DNA of 64,000 bases from Streptomyces spiramyceticus. Its GTDB lineage: Bacteria; Actinomycetota; Actinomycetes; Streptomycetales; Streptomycetaceae. The notes under the pieces are model-generated. The model was not told where the DNA came from. It saw nothing but the letters and a program-made list of their open reading frames with translations, and ran no database searches. Both the position numbers and the translations under genes were made by a program. The stretch lies in contig NZ_JARBAX010000001.1 of NCBI RefSeq assembly GCF_028807635.1, forward strand, positions 186,001 to 250,000, written 5' to 3'. Below are positions 56,407-63,861 of the stretch, one piece after another (the first letter of the stretch is position 1; every line of letters begins with the position of its first letter).

Positions 56407-56844
56407 TCAGAAGCGGAAGACGGAGCCGGTCGCGACGTCGAGCTCGCACGAGTTGGAGTACGTCTTGTTCCATGCCGTCGGGCGGCCCCGCCACGTGCCC
56501 GTGGCGCTGACGGTCACCGGGTCGAACCTCTTCGTGCACGCGTGGCTGTCCACCGGCAGCGAGTCGAGGTCGCCGTTCGCCTTGTCGAGCGCCGCGCAGG
56601 CCGCGGTGGCCTCCGGGTGGTGCTCCGAAGGCTTGGGCGGGCAGTGCAGCATGACGCCCCGGATCCAGGTGTTCTCCGATCCCGAGACGGTCAGGAACAA
56701 CCCGCGCGTCGACTTCGGACCGGGGTCGACGTCGTCCGCCTGAGCGGGAGGGACCGCGCCCGTGAAGGCGAGCACCGCGGCGGCGGTGACGCTGACGGTG
56801 ACGGTGATGACAGTGCTGATGGTGACGGTGAGGAGGGAGCGCAT
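56407..56844 (-). CDS. Subtilisin inhibitor-like protein (SSI family)
   Basis: This 145-residue protein has a Sec signal (residues 1-37, ending AQA). The mature part has the four Cys of SSI proteins (LHCPP, TAACAAL, HACTKR, SNSCEL) and the GTWRGRP...KTYSNSCE block. The reactive loop reads CTKRFDP, so P1 is Lys, predicting inhibition of trypsin-like as well as subtilisin-like proteases. GGAGGGAG precedes ATG 56844. Secreted inhibitors of this family tune extracellular proteolysis during development. Confidence 0.92.
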   Translation of the reverse strand: MRSLLTVTISTVITVTVSVTAAAVLAFTGAVPPAQADDVDPGPKSTRGLFLTVSGSENTWIRGVMLHCPPKPSEHHPEATAACAALDKANGDLDSLPVDSHACTKRFDPVTVSATGTWRGRPTAWNKTYSNSCELDVATGSVFRF

Positions 56845-56959
56845 CCGGATCTCCTGGGACTCGGCGTCGGGGACGCCAGGCCACCTTCCGTCGAGGCCCG
56901 CCGCAAGCAGCCGCGCCGCACAGTCACCCGCACAGCCGCGTCCGTCCGCGCGGCGGCCT

Positions 56960-57925
56960 TCAGAGTTCGCGCAGCGCGGGCAGCAGGGACTTTTCGGCCC
57001 AGTCGAGGAACGGTTGCTGATGGCCGCCACCGACCTGGACCAGGGCGATCTCCGTGAAGCCCGCCTCGGCGAAGGGCCGTACCGCCTCGACGAAGGTGTC
57101 GATGTCATCGCCGCACGGGATGCTCCTCCTGACGTCCTCCGGGCGTACGAACTCGGTGGCATCGGTGAATCCGGCCGGTCCTGGCAGCTCGGAGTTGACC
57201 TTCCAGTCGCCGAGGGCCCAGCGGAACTGCTCGTGCGCCCGGGCGACGGCGGCGTCCCGGTCGGTGTCGTAGCAGACGGGCACCTGGCCGACGCGCGGCT
57301 TGCCCGTACCGCCGTACCGGTCGAACGCGTCGAGAAGCTCGCGCTTGGGATCGGTGGCGATGACGAGGTCGCCCAGCCTGCCCGCGACCTGGCAGGACCG
57401 GTCCCCGGACACCGCGATCCCGATCGGCGGCGGCTTGTCGGGCAGGTCCCAGAGTTTGGCGTTCTCGACGTCGAAGTGGGTGCCGTGATGGCTCACCGTG
57501 CTGCCGTCGAAGAGCGCGCGGATCACTTCGACCGCCTCTTCCAGCATCTCCAGGCGGACGTGGGCGGCGGGCCAGCCGACGCCCACCACGTGCTCGTTGA
57601 GGTGCTCACCGGATCCGAGGCCGAGCCGGAAGCGTCCTTCGGAGAGCAGCTGCATCGTCGCGGCCTTCTGGGCGACCACCGCCGGGTGGTAGCGCACGGT
57701 CGGGCACGTCACGTACGTCATGAGCGGGATCCGCGACGTGGCCTGCGCGGCGGCGCCGAGCACGCTCCAGGCGTACGGCGAGTGGCCCTGGGAGTCGAGC
57801 CACGGGAAGTAGTGGTCGGACGTCACGGAGAAGTCGAAGCCTGCCCGCTCCGCTCCCACCACGTGCTCGACGAGCTCACGCGGGCCTGCCTGCTCGGTCA
57901 TCATCGTGTAGCCGATTTGCACCAT
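56960..57925 (-). CDS. F420-dependent LLM-class oxidoreductase (TIGR03557-like)
   Basis: This 321-residue TIM-barrel has FDFSVTSDHYFPWLDSQGHS near 32-50, the RFRLGLGSGEHLNEHVVG block near 98 and GIAVSGDRSCQVAGRLGD near 171. These are typical for actinobacterial F420 glucose-6-phosphate dehydrogenase-like proteins. The substrate is unknown. ATG 57925 gives standard length; the frame extends upstream without support. Confidence 0.88.
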   Translation of the reverse strand: MVQIGYTMMTEQAGPRELVEHVVGAERAGFDFSVTSDHYFPWLDSQGHSPYAWSVLGAAAQATSRIPLMTYVTCPTVRYHPAVVAQKAATMQLLSEGRFRLGLGSGEHLNEHVVGVGWPAAHVRLEMLEEAVEVIRALFDGSTVSHHGTHFDVENAKLWDLPDKPPPIGIAVSGDRSCQVAGRLGDLVIATDPKRELLDAFDRYGGTGKPRVGQVPVCYDTDRDAAVARAHEQFRWALGDWKVNSELPGPAGFTDATEFVRPEDVRRSIPCGDDIDTFVEAVRPFAEAGFTEIALVQVGGGHQQPFLDWAEKSLLPALREL

Positions 57926-57993
57926 GTGACACGCTTTGCCGAACTTTGCGCCCCGAAAACATGAGCCGTCCCGCTCCGGGGTACCCGGGTTGC

Positions 57994-58362
57994 ATGAACG
58001 TGTCCAGCGCAATGGAGAGCACCACGGTCACGGGGCTCGCGGCCGACAACCACTACGTGATCGGCATCGTGCCGTTCATCGTGGGCCTGGTAGTGGTGGC
58101 CATGCTGATCGGTGCCGTCTGGTGGGGCCTGGTCCGCCGACGGCGGGAGCCACCTCCGCCGCGCCCGGAGGAGCAGCCGAAGCCCCCGGATCACCGCACT
58201 CACATCGACGAGTACGGTCCGCACTCCTCCACGGATTTCCCCAAGGACGGGAGGCGGCTCATGCCGTACGAGCTGAAGGACCACGGCAATGAGGTCCTTC
58301 GCCCACTGGCCCCGCCGCCGCCGGACGAGGAGCAGCACCCCGCTGAAGGGTCGCGCGACTGA
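57994..58362 (+). CDS. Single-span membrane protein, DUF6479-like
   Basis: This 122-residue protein has one membrane helix (IVPFIVGLVVVAMLIGAVWW near 23-42) followed by an Arg patch, a Pro/Glu-rich stretch and the PEEQPKPPDHRTHIDEYG segment that I recall in Streptomyces DUF6479 proteins. Starts at 57961 and 58012 are also possible. Function unknown. Confidence 0.72.
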   Translation: MNVSSAMESTTVTGLAADNHYVIGIVPFIVGLVVVAMLIGAVWWGLVRRRREPPPPRPEEQPKPPDHRTHIDEYGPHSSTDFPKDGRRLMPYELKDHGNEVLRPLAPPPPDEEQHPAEGSRD

Positions 58363-58400
58363 CCGAAGCGCGACTGACCGAAGAAAGATGATCGCAAGCG

Positions 58401-58438
58401 GGCGGCCGCACCCGGGACGAAGCCCGGATGCGGCCGCC
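58401..58438. terminator. Hairpin between DUF6479-like and csbD genes
   Basis: A 16-base stem with one mismatch (GGCGGCCGCACCCGGG against CCCGGATGCGGCCGCC) and a 6-base loop, between convergent genes. Confidence 0.75.
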
Positions 58439-58505
58439 TGGGTGCATGGCGCCCTGTGTGCTCTGTGTGCCTTACGGCGCATGTGCCATGCGCGGCGAAC
58501 TGCCG

Positions 58506-58679
58506 CTATTTCCCGGTCTTCTTGACCCGGCCGGTCGTCTTCTCGGCGACCTCTTGAGCCTTGCCCGCCAGTTCTTCGCCGCGGCCCTCGGCCTGCATGC
58601 TCTTGTCACCCATGGCCTTGCCGGCGGCTTCCTTGATCTTGCCCTTGGCCTGCTTGGCCTTCGCCTTCGCCTTGCTCAT
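58506..58679 (-). CDS. CsbD-family small stress protein
   Basis: This 57-residue Lys/Ala/Glu-rich helical protein has the AKGKIKEAAGKAMGDKSMQA core and EGRGEELAGKAQEV second half typical of CsbD proteins, which are general-stress proteins of unknown action. It is convergent with the DUF6479-like gene. Confidence 0.88.
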   Translation of the reverse strand: MSKAKAKAKQAKGKIKEAAGKAMGDKSMQAEGRGEELAGKAQEVAEKTTGRVKKTGK

Positions 58680-58762
58680 GACGATTTCCGTCCTTCTTGG
58701 GGGGTGGACTGGATATCCACAGTGCGCCGACCACAGAGGGTCCGCAAACGGTGACCCTCCGT

Positions 58763-58921
58763 TCAGTCGGGAGGCTCCGGGACCGGCCGCGTGACGGGAC
58801 CCCGGTCCGGAGGCGGTTCCGCGTCGGGCCCCGGCCCGGGGGGCGGCTGCGGGTCGCGCGGCACGGGCTCCGGCTCGGCCGGTACGGGCCCCGGGCCCTC
58901 GGGGGGCGGTTCTGTAGTCAT
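58763..58921 (-). CDS. Small proline-rich protein
   Basis: 52 residues, about 40 percent Pro with Glu, Gly, Asp and Arg; begins MTTEPPPEGPGP and ends VPEPPD. CAAGGGTGAG lies 6 bases before ATG 58921, supporting translation. A similar protein ending PEPPDSHV is encoded at 63,170-63,343. Probably disordered; function unknown. Confidence 0.6.
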   Translation of the reverse strand: MTTEPPPEGPGPVPAEPEPVPRDPQPPPGPGPDAEPPPDRGPVTRPVPEPPD

Positions 58922-59107
58922 CACTCTCACCCTTGCGTGGTGCTCGCGTCGTCCCTGGCGTCCTTTTGTCGCGCGCCGGACAACAGGCGCGTACCCAGCT
59001 TCCGGACCGGAACTCGGACCGGTTTGAGAATATTGCCCTGTTTGCGCGTCGGCGATCGGGGTACAGATTGCTGAACCGCATGGGCGTCAGCGATGGAGGC
59101 GTCAGCG

Positions 59108-59455
59108 ATGGACGGAGCTGGGCTTTCGGATCACGAGCAGCGGATCCTTGCCGAAATCGAAGGCAAACTGCAGGGCGACGACCAGACCCTGGACCGCCGG
59201 TTGCGGACCATGCGCAGCCGACATCTTCCGCACATACCGCCAGTGCGAATCAGGGCGCGTGGCCTGGCCATTTGCCTCATGGGAGCAATATCAGCGGCGC
59301 TGCTGATCGCAGCGTCGACCACCGTGAAACCGGCCTTCCTCTGGGCCTTCGCAGCCGCATGGATCATCACTTTCGTCAGCGCGGTGCCCGTATTCGGCCG
59401 CTGGTGCCTACGCTGGAGGAAGAAACCGCCTCGGGGCGGCGGCGAACGTAGCTGA
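59108..59455 (+). CDS. DUF3040 family membrane protein
   Basis: This 115-residue protein starts with LSDHEQRILAEIEGKL, the DUF3040 hallmark, then has two membrane helices (GLAICLMGAISAALLIAAST and FLWAFAAAWIITFVSAVPVF) and a basic tail. ATG 59108 is preferred over ATG 59093 because GGAGG lies 7 bases upstream. Confidence 0.85.
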   Translation: MDGAGLSDHEQRILAEIEGKLQGDDQTLDRRLRTMRSRHLPHIPPVRIRARGLAICLMGAISAALLIAASTTVKPAFLWAFAAAWIITFVSAVPVFGRWCLRWRKKPPRGGGERS

Positions 59456-59483
59456 CGCTCTTTGCCGAAAGCTGGCTCGTACG

Positions 59484-59906
59484 ATGAAGACTTCTTTCGC
59501 AGATCCGGATCATGGCACGCTCGCGTTCGAGCTTCTCGGCATGACGCTGCAGGTCGAAGGCAACGGCGAGCAAGTTGTCCCCTTGCCCTCGCCCGGTATT
59601 CCAGTCGAGCTGAAGGAGGGGGCGGAAATCCGCATCGGGCTGACTTTCCGCCTCGGCAGAGCGGTCGAAGGACTCAAATTCGTCGATGTGCGCAAACGCC
59701 ACGGAGTCGTGGTGAGCATGTCCGAGACGATGCTGGGCTGTTACCGGCCGGGCGGCCCGTACGACGTGATCGTCCCGCCCGAGCGGCTGCCGACCGGCCA
59801 TCTCGCCCGCGACACGTACGAAGTGACGGGCACCTTCATCGACGCCGACGGCAACATCCTGGGAGACGAGACCCACTCCTTCAGGATCACGAAGGAGTGG
59901 GCCTGA
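59484..59906 (+). CDS. RhoGDI-fold protein (Rho GDP-dissociation inhibitor-like)
   Basis: The 140 residues match the immunoglobulin-like domain of eukaryotic RhoGDI along their length: LKEGAEIRIGLTFRLGR (43-59; human RhoGDI1 has LKEGVEYRIKISFRVNR), then GLKFVDVRKRHG (63-74), the METxxG-like MSETMLGCYRP (79-89), VPPERLPTGHLARDTY (97-112; human has TPVEEAPKGMLARGSY) and FRITKEW at the end. The N-terminal regulatory arm that grips the GTPase is absent. In eukaryotes this domain holds the isoprenyl tail of Rho GTPases; the partner here is unknown. It follows the DUF3040 gene by 28 bases. Confidence 0.8.
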   Translation: MKTSFADPDHGTLAFELLGMTLQVEGNGEQVVPLPSPGIPVELKEGAEIRIGLTFRLGRAVEGLKFVDVRKRHGVVVSMSETMLGCYRPGGPYDVIVPPERLPTGHLARDTYEVTGTFIDADGNILGDETHSFRITKEWA

Positions 59907-59949
59907 GCGATCCGGCCTGAGCAAGCCCCTGGGTGAGCCGGGGCGAGAG

Positions 59950-60303
59950 TCACATGTGCCTGTTCGCGTAGTACTGCTCGATCAGATGCATGAACGGCAG
60001 GTCCTCTTCCGCGTACTTGCCGCTCTCAAGGTCGGGTGAGGCCTTGATCTCGGCCTTCGTGGCCGACAGGTGAACCGTCTCGTTCTCGACATCTATCCGC
60101 GACACCAGACCCGCCGGCAGCAGTACACGCCTGCCGAAAATCCACGGACCTGTGTCGACGACGATGTACGAGCGGCCGACGTCCTCGGAGTGCTTGTCGA
60201 TCTTCCCGATGTGCCCGTCCGATGCTTCGGCCTTGAACCCGACCAGCTCCGCTCCCGGCACGTGTCCCGATGTGTCTCCGTACTCCCAGATGGGGGCGCC
60301 CAT
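59950..60303 (-). CDS. PRC-barrel domain protein
   Basis: This 117-residue protein has a PRC-barrel-like core: ELVGFKAEASDGHIGKIDKH near 19-38, then GRSYIVVDTGPWIFGRRVLLPAG near 43-65 and a final strand VENETVHLSATKAEI. Such domains often occur in small stress-related actinobacterial proteins. Function unknown. It is convergent with the RhoGDI-like gene. Confidence 0.82.
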   Translation of the reverse strand: MGAPIWEYGDTSGHVPGAELVGFKAEASDGHIGKIDKHSEDVGRSYIVVDTGPWIFGRRVLLPAGLVSRIDVENETVHLSATKAEIKASPDLESGKYAEEDLPFMHLIEQYYANRHM

Positions 60304-60330
60304 GGCGACCTCCTTCGACGGCCCGTCTGT

Positions 60331-60501
60331 CTACCAGCGGTACCAGCGTGTCCTTCGGCCACCGATGGCCGGACCGCGCAGCAGGAAGCCCAGCAGCCAG
60401 ACGATCAGAACCGCGAGCGCGAGGTACCAGAGGAATTCTGCGGCGAATCCGATCCCGAAGAGGATCAGGACCAGCAGGAGCACCAGCAAGAGCGGGACCA
60501 T
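60331..60501 (-). CDS. Small hydrophobic membrane protein
   Basis: 56 residues, nearly all hydrophobic up to residue 42 (two membrane passes), with a basic Trp/Arg tail RRTRWYRW. GAGGAG lies 8 bases before ATG 60501. It is 27 bases upstream of the PRC-barrel gene, so probably in the same operon. Confidence 0.72.
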   Translation of the reverse strand: MVPLLLVLLLVLILFGIGFAAEFLWYLALAVLIVWLLGFLLRGPAIGGRRTRWYRW

Positions 60502-60709
60502 GTCGATCATCTCCTCGACCCTGTGCCCATGTCCCAGCTTTGCGGATGCCCAAAATTGCGTAATTTACGCATGGTCCGGCCGTACCTCCCCCGGCGGATC
60601 GCGGGGACGCCATCCGGGCGACTGACCGCTGCGTCAGCGCAGCAGGACGCGACGGAAGGCAGGCGGATGTGGATGCTGGGGCAACCGCCCCCGAGGAAAG
60701 GTCTCCGGC

Positions 60710-60985
60710 ATGCTGGAACGCAGCCGTCGCAAGCAGCGCACCAAGATTACGTTCGTCATTCCGGCGGACCAACCCTGCGGCCAGGTCAGCGTCGTGGGCG
60801 ATTTCAACGACTGGCAGCCCGGCACCCATCCGTTCGTCTCGCGCCCGGACGGCACCCGGAGCGTGAGCGTGACACTTCCGTCCGAACAGCGGTACGGCTT
60901 CCGCTACCTCGCCCACGGCGACTACTGGTTCGACGAAGAGCATGCCGATGACCGCGACGGCCAGAACAGCATCCTGCACACCTGA
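60710..60985 (+). CDS. Stand-alone CBM48 (isoamylase N-terminal/AMPK-beta-like) domain protein
   Basis: The 91 residues consist of one carbohydrate-binding module: VSVVGDFNDWQPGTHPF near 27-43 and YGFRYLAHGDYWFDEEHA near 61-78, the glycogen-binding pattern. There is no catalytic part. GAGGAAAGG precedes the ATG. It could guide partners to glycogen. Confidence 0.88.
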   Translation: MLERSRRKQRTKITFVIPADQPCGQVSVVGDFNDWQPGTHPFVSRPDGTRSVSVTLPSEQRYGFRYLAHGDYWFDEEHADDRDGQNSILHT

Positions 60986-61001
60986 GCCGCCGTACGGCAC
61001 C

Positions 61002-61045
61002 CAGTGGCCCCGGCCGGTCCCCGCGCGGACCGGCCGGGGCCACTG
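61002..61045. terminator. Terminator after the CBM48 gene
   Basis: A perfect 19-base stem (CAGTGGCCCCGGCCGGTCC and complement) with a 6-base loop, 17 bases past the stop codon. Confidence 0.85.
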
Positions 61046-61134
61046 CGTTGCTCAGCACCACCGCCCTTGCCCGGGATGCGACGGGCCGCTGTCCGGGGTG
61101 CCATGGAAGGAAGCAGGAGGAGGTGGCAGCGGCC

Positions 61135-62142
61135 ATGGCCCGTCCAGTGTGGAGCGGTGCGCTGACGTTCGGTTTGGTGACCTTGCCCGTGCAGATGTTC
61201 ACGGCGACGGAGAGCCACACCGTCCACTTCCACCAGTTGCAGCGCGGAACGTCGGACCGGGTACGCAACAAGCGGGTGAATGAACGCACTGGCGACGAAG
61301 TCCCGTTGGACGAGATCGTCAAGGGCTTCGACGCGGGCGACGAGTACGTCGTCGTCGAGCCGGGCGAGCTGGAGGACATCGCACCGGGGCGCTCCAAGGC
61401 ACTGGAGATCACCGGATTCGTCGACCTGGAGCAGGTCGAGCCGATCTTCTTCGACAAGACGTACTACCTCGGCCCCAAGGGCAAGGAGTACGCCAAGGTC
61501 TATGCCCTGATGGAGAAGGCGATGGCCCACACGGGAAAGGCCGGAATCGCCACGTTCGTCATGCGCAACCACCAGTACCTCGTGGCCGTGAAGGCGGAGG
61601 CCGGACTACTGACGCTGCACACCCTGCACTGGGCCGACGAGATCCGCGACCCGCGCAAGGAGATCGGCGACCTGCCGGCAGAGGCCGCCGTCACCGACCG
61701 CGAGCTGAAGATGGCCGAGCAGCTGGTCGAGACGCTCAGCATCGACTGGAAGCCGGAAGAGTTCCACGACACGTTCCAGGAGCAGGTGGCCAAGCTCATC
61801 GAGGCCAAGCGCACCGGCGAGACGGTCGAGAAGGCAGAACCGCCGGCCGCGTCCACGAATGTGGTCGACCTGATGGAGGCCCTGCGGGCCAGCGTCGACC
61901 GGGCCAAGAGTCCCAAGGACCGCCGCGGGCAGAAGGCCGGCGGCGCGGCGAAGACCGCTGCAAGGAGCACGGCGAGGTCCAAGAGGCCGAGCAAGGCCTC
62001 GTCCTTCGATTCCCTGACCAAGGCGGAGCTCTACGAGCGCGCCACAGAGGCCGGGATTCCCGGCCGGTCCTCCATGAGCCGGGAGGACCTCATCGAGGCC
62101 CTGCGCGGCGCACGGGGGCGACGCAGGGCCGACGCGTCCTGA
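61135..62142 (+). CDS. ku: Ku protein for non-homologous end joining
   Basis: This 335-residue protein has the Ku core, starting with RPVWSGALTFGLVTLPVQM; YLGPKGKEYAKVYALMEKAM near 110-130 and IATFVMRNHQYLVAVKAEAG near 140 are typical. A Lys/Arg/Ala-rich linker (about 260-295) leads to a C-terminal SAP/HeH-like helix pair (SLTKAELYERATEAGIPGRS). It binds DNA ends and recruits LigD; no ligD is in the window. AGGAGGAGG lies upstream; ATG 61135 is chosen. Confidence 0.93.
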   Translation: MARPVWSGALTFGLVTLPVQMFTATESHTVHFHQLQRGTSDRVRNKRVNERTGDEVPLDEIVKGFDAGDEYVVVEPGELEDIAPGRSKALEITGFVDLEQVEPIFFDKTYYLGPKGKEYAKVYALMEKAMAHTGKAGIATFVMRNHQYLVAVKAEAGLLTLHTLHWADEIRDPRKEIGDLPAEAAVTDRELKMAEQLVETLSIDWKPEEFHDTFQEQVAKLIEAKRTGETVEKAEPPAASTNVVDLMEALRASVDRAKSPKDRRGQKAGGAAKTAARSTARSKRPSKASSFDSLTKAELYERATEAGIPGRSSMSREDLIEALRGARGRRRADAS

Positions 62143-62260
62143 AGCTGCCCGGGCATGAGCAGGCAGTCATCGGGTACTGGCTGCACCGTCCGCAATCTGT
62201 ACGGCAGGGCATCCGCCCAGCCGTAGTCACCGAAAGAGGAACCGAGAGAGAGGCGCGCTC

Positions 62261-62719
62261 ATGAGCACGGTGAAGGAGTCAGTGGAGGTCGAGGTTCCCG
62301 TCCACACCGCCTACAACCAGTGGACGCAGTTCGAGGAGTTCCCGAACTTCATGGAGGGAGTCGAGGAGGTCAGGCAGCTCGACGACGTCCACAACCACTG
62401 GACCACCAAAATCGGTGGCGTACGGCGGGAGTTCGACACCGAGATCATCGATCAGCTTCCCGACGAGCGGATCGCCTGGCGCACCACCAGCGGCGACACC
62501 AAGCAGAAGGGGCTGGTCAGCTTCCAGCGCCTGGACGACACGCACACGCGGGTGGAGCTCGTGATGGACGTCGAGTCCGGCGGGGTCGCGGAGAAGACCG
62601 CCGACATGACGGGAATGATCGATCGTCGCGTCAAGGGCGACATGCGGCGCTTCAAGGAGTACATCGAGCACCGCGGCGGCGAATCCGGAGCCTGGCGGGG
62701 CCGCATCAAGCCCGGCTGA
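62261..62719 (+). CDS. SRPBCC-family (polyketide cyclase-like) protein
   Basis: This 152-residue START-like fold protein has VEVEVPVHTAYNQWTQFEEF at the start, FPNFMEGVEEVRQ near 27, an HNHWTTKIGG strand and a long C-terminal helix RVKGDMRRFKEYIEHRGG. Ligand unknown; many Streptomyces carry such proteins outside biosynthetic clusters. Confidence 0.88.
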   Translation: MSTVKESVEVEVPVHTAYNQWTQFEEFPNFMEGVEEVRQLDDVHNHWTTKIGGVRREFDTEIIDQLPDERIAWRTTSGDTKQKGLVSFQRLDDTHTRVELVMDVESGGVAEKTADMTGMIDRRVKGDMRRFKEYIEHRGGESGAWRGRIKPG

Positions 62720-62818
62720 CCTGCGGTAACGGTCAGCGGATGTCATGGCGGGCGGCCAGTGCGAAGATGGATGGGCAGTTTTCAGCCCCTCAGTCCTGCG
62801 AGCTGAAGGAGACCAGTC

Positions 62819-63043
62819 GTGCTGATGGCCCATCCCGAAGTACTGCGGAAGCTCGTCGGGCAGTACGAGACGCTCAAGAAGCTGTACGCCGAGACGGGCA
62901 GTGCCGGGGCCCGGCAGCGTATGGACGATGTCGCCTACACGTTGTGCGTCTCCACCGGCACACGCGATGTCGGCACCGCTCTCGTCACCGCACGCCGCCA
63001 GCTTTCCGGTTCCCGCCGGACCAGAAGCCTGATCACCCCCTGA
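62819..63043 (+). CDS. DUF5133 protein
   Basis: This 74-residue protein has the pattern I recall for Streptomyces DUF5133: LMAHPEVLRKLVGQYETL at the N-terminus and ARQRMDDVAYTLCVSTGTRD in the middle. GAAGGAG precedes GTG 62819. Function unknown. Confidence 0.8.
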   Translation: MLMAHPEVLRKLVGQYETLKKLYAETGSAGARQRMDDVAYTLCVSTGTRDVGTALVTARRQLSGSRRTRSLITP

Positions 63044-63095
63044 CCTGATCACCCCGACTGACTTGATCACCCCGACGTGATCAACCCGATGTGAC

Positions 63096-63136
63096 CTTGA
63101 ACCGCCGATGCCCTGATCAGGGATCGGCGGTTCAAG
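63096..63136. terminator. Terminator after the DUF5133 gene
   Basis: A 14-base stem CTTGAACCGCCGAT and complement (63,096-63,109 and 63,123-63,136) with a 13-base loop. It follows three direct copies of a TGATCA[A/C]CCC motif between 63,029 and 63,090. Confidence 0.75.
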
Positions 63137-63169
63137 CGGTCCGGGCGTGCGCGTCTCGTCCAAGCGGGT

Positions 63170-63343
63170 CTAAACGTGCGAATCCGGGGGTTCCGGTACG
63201 CGGTCCGGGCGCGGGACAGGGGCGGGCCGCCGTGGCGGAGCAGGTACCGGGTCCGGCGGCAAGGGGGGCACGGGGTCGGGCTCCGGTGGAACAGACATCT
63301 CGTTCTCCAGCAGGACGCCTTCGAGTGACCCTTCAACTGACAT
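63170..63343 (-). CDS. Small proline-rich protein, second copy type
   Basis: The 57 residues comprise a short ordered start (MSVEGSLEGVLLENE) and then Pro/Val/Asp/Arg repeats ending VPEPPDSHV. AAGGAGGAG lies 8 bases before ATG 63343. It overlaps the end of the preceding gene by 11 bases, so the two are coupled. It resembles the protein at 58,763 in composition and in the PEPPD end. Confidence 0.65.
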   Translation of the reverse strand: MSVEGSLEGVLLENEMSVPPEPDPVPPLPPDPVPAPPRRPAPVPRPDRVPEPPDSHV

Positions 63344-63704
63344 CGCCGCGCTCCTCCTTGCTCGGCCCCTTGCTCGGCCCCTTGCCCGTCTCCGTACTCC
63401 CGGGACGGAGCACCGCGTAGCCGACGCCGATGCCGATGGCCACCGGCCAGTCGATGATGTCCGCGGCGCCCAGCGCTCCGAGACCGAGATAGAGCGGCAG
63501 ACCGCCCTTGGCGGGGAGCACCCGGCGGGCGACGGCGAACGGCAGCAGCACCGCGTTCGCCGCGCCGCTCGCGACACGGCCGGCGGACGGCAAGGGGAAC
63601 GACGGGACGGTGATGGTGATCGTGCGCTTCTGCCCGTTCTTCGGCAGCGCCGTGGCGCCTGCTTCGAGGGGCGATGTGGAGGTGGCCACGAATCTCACAT
63701 CCAC
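63333..63704 (-). CDS. Small membrane protein of unknown function
   Basis: This 123-residue protein has a weakly hydrophobic middle and one clear hydrophobic segment (LYLGLGALGAADIIDWPVAI near 72-91) and a charged GKGPSKGPSKEERG tail. The first 30 residues are not conserved-looking and the GTG at 63704 lacks a ribosome site, so the true start may be later. Confidence 0.6.
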   Translation of the reverse strand: MDVRFVATSTSPLEAGATALPKNGQKRTITITVPSFPLPSAGRVASGAANAVLLPFAVARRVLPAKGGLPLYLGLGALGAADIIDWPVAIGIGVGYAVLRPGSTETGKGPSKGPSKEERGDVS

Positions 63705-63861
63705 AGGTGCGGTATGGGGGGAATTGCCTCTATCTCAGGGTAGTGGACGTCGTAACGGCGTGCCGTGTGCTGCGGCGTGGCCGTTCCCCGACGGTTGGCT
63801 GAGACTGGAGGGGCTACTCGGGCTGAGTTCACGTCGCGACGACGGACCGGAGGCCTAACCC

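Noticed and set aside
58355..58383. Direct repeat of GCGCGACTGACCGAA
   Set aside because: Two copies only, at the end of a gene; too short to suggest a functional array.
63029..63090. TGATCA[A/C]CCC repeats after the DUF5133 gene, considered as a CRISPR-like or operator array
   Set aside because: Three short, uneven copies with no spacer structure; more likely local slippage upstream of a terminator.
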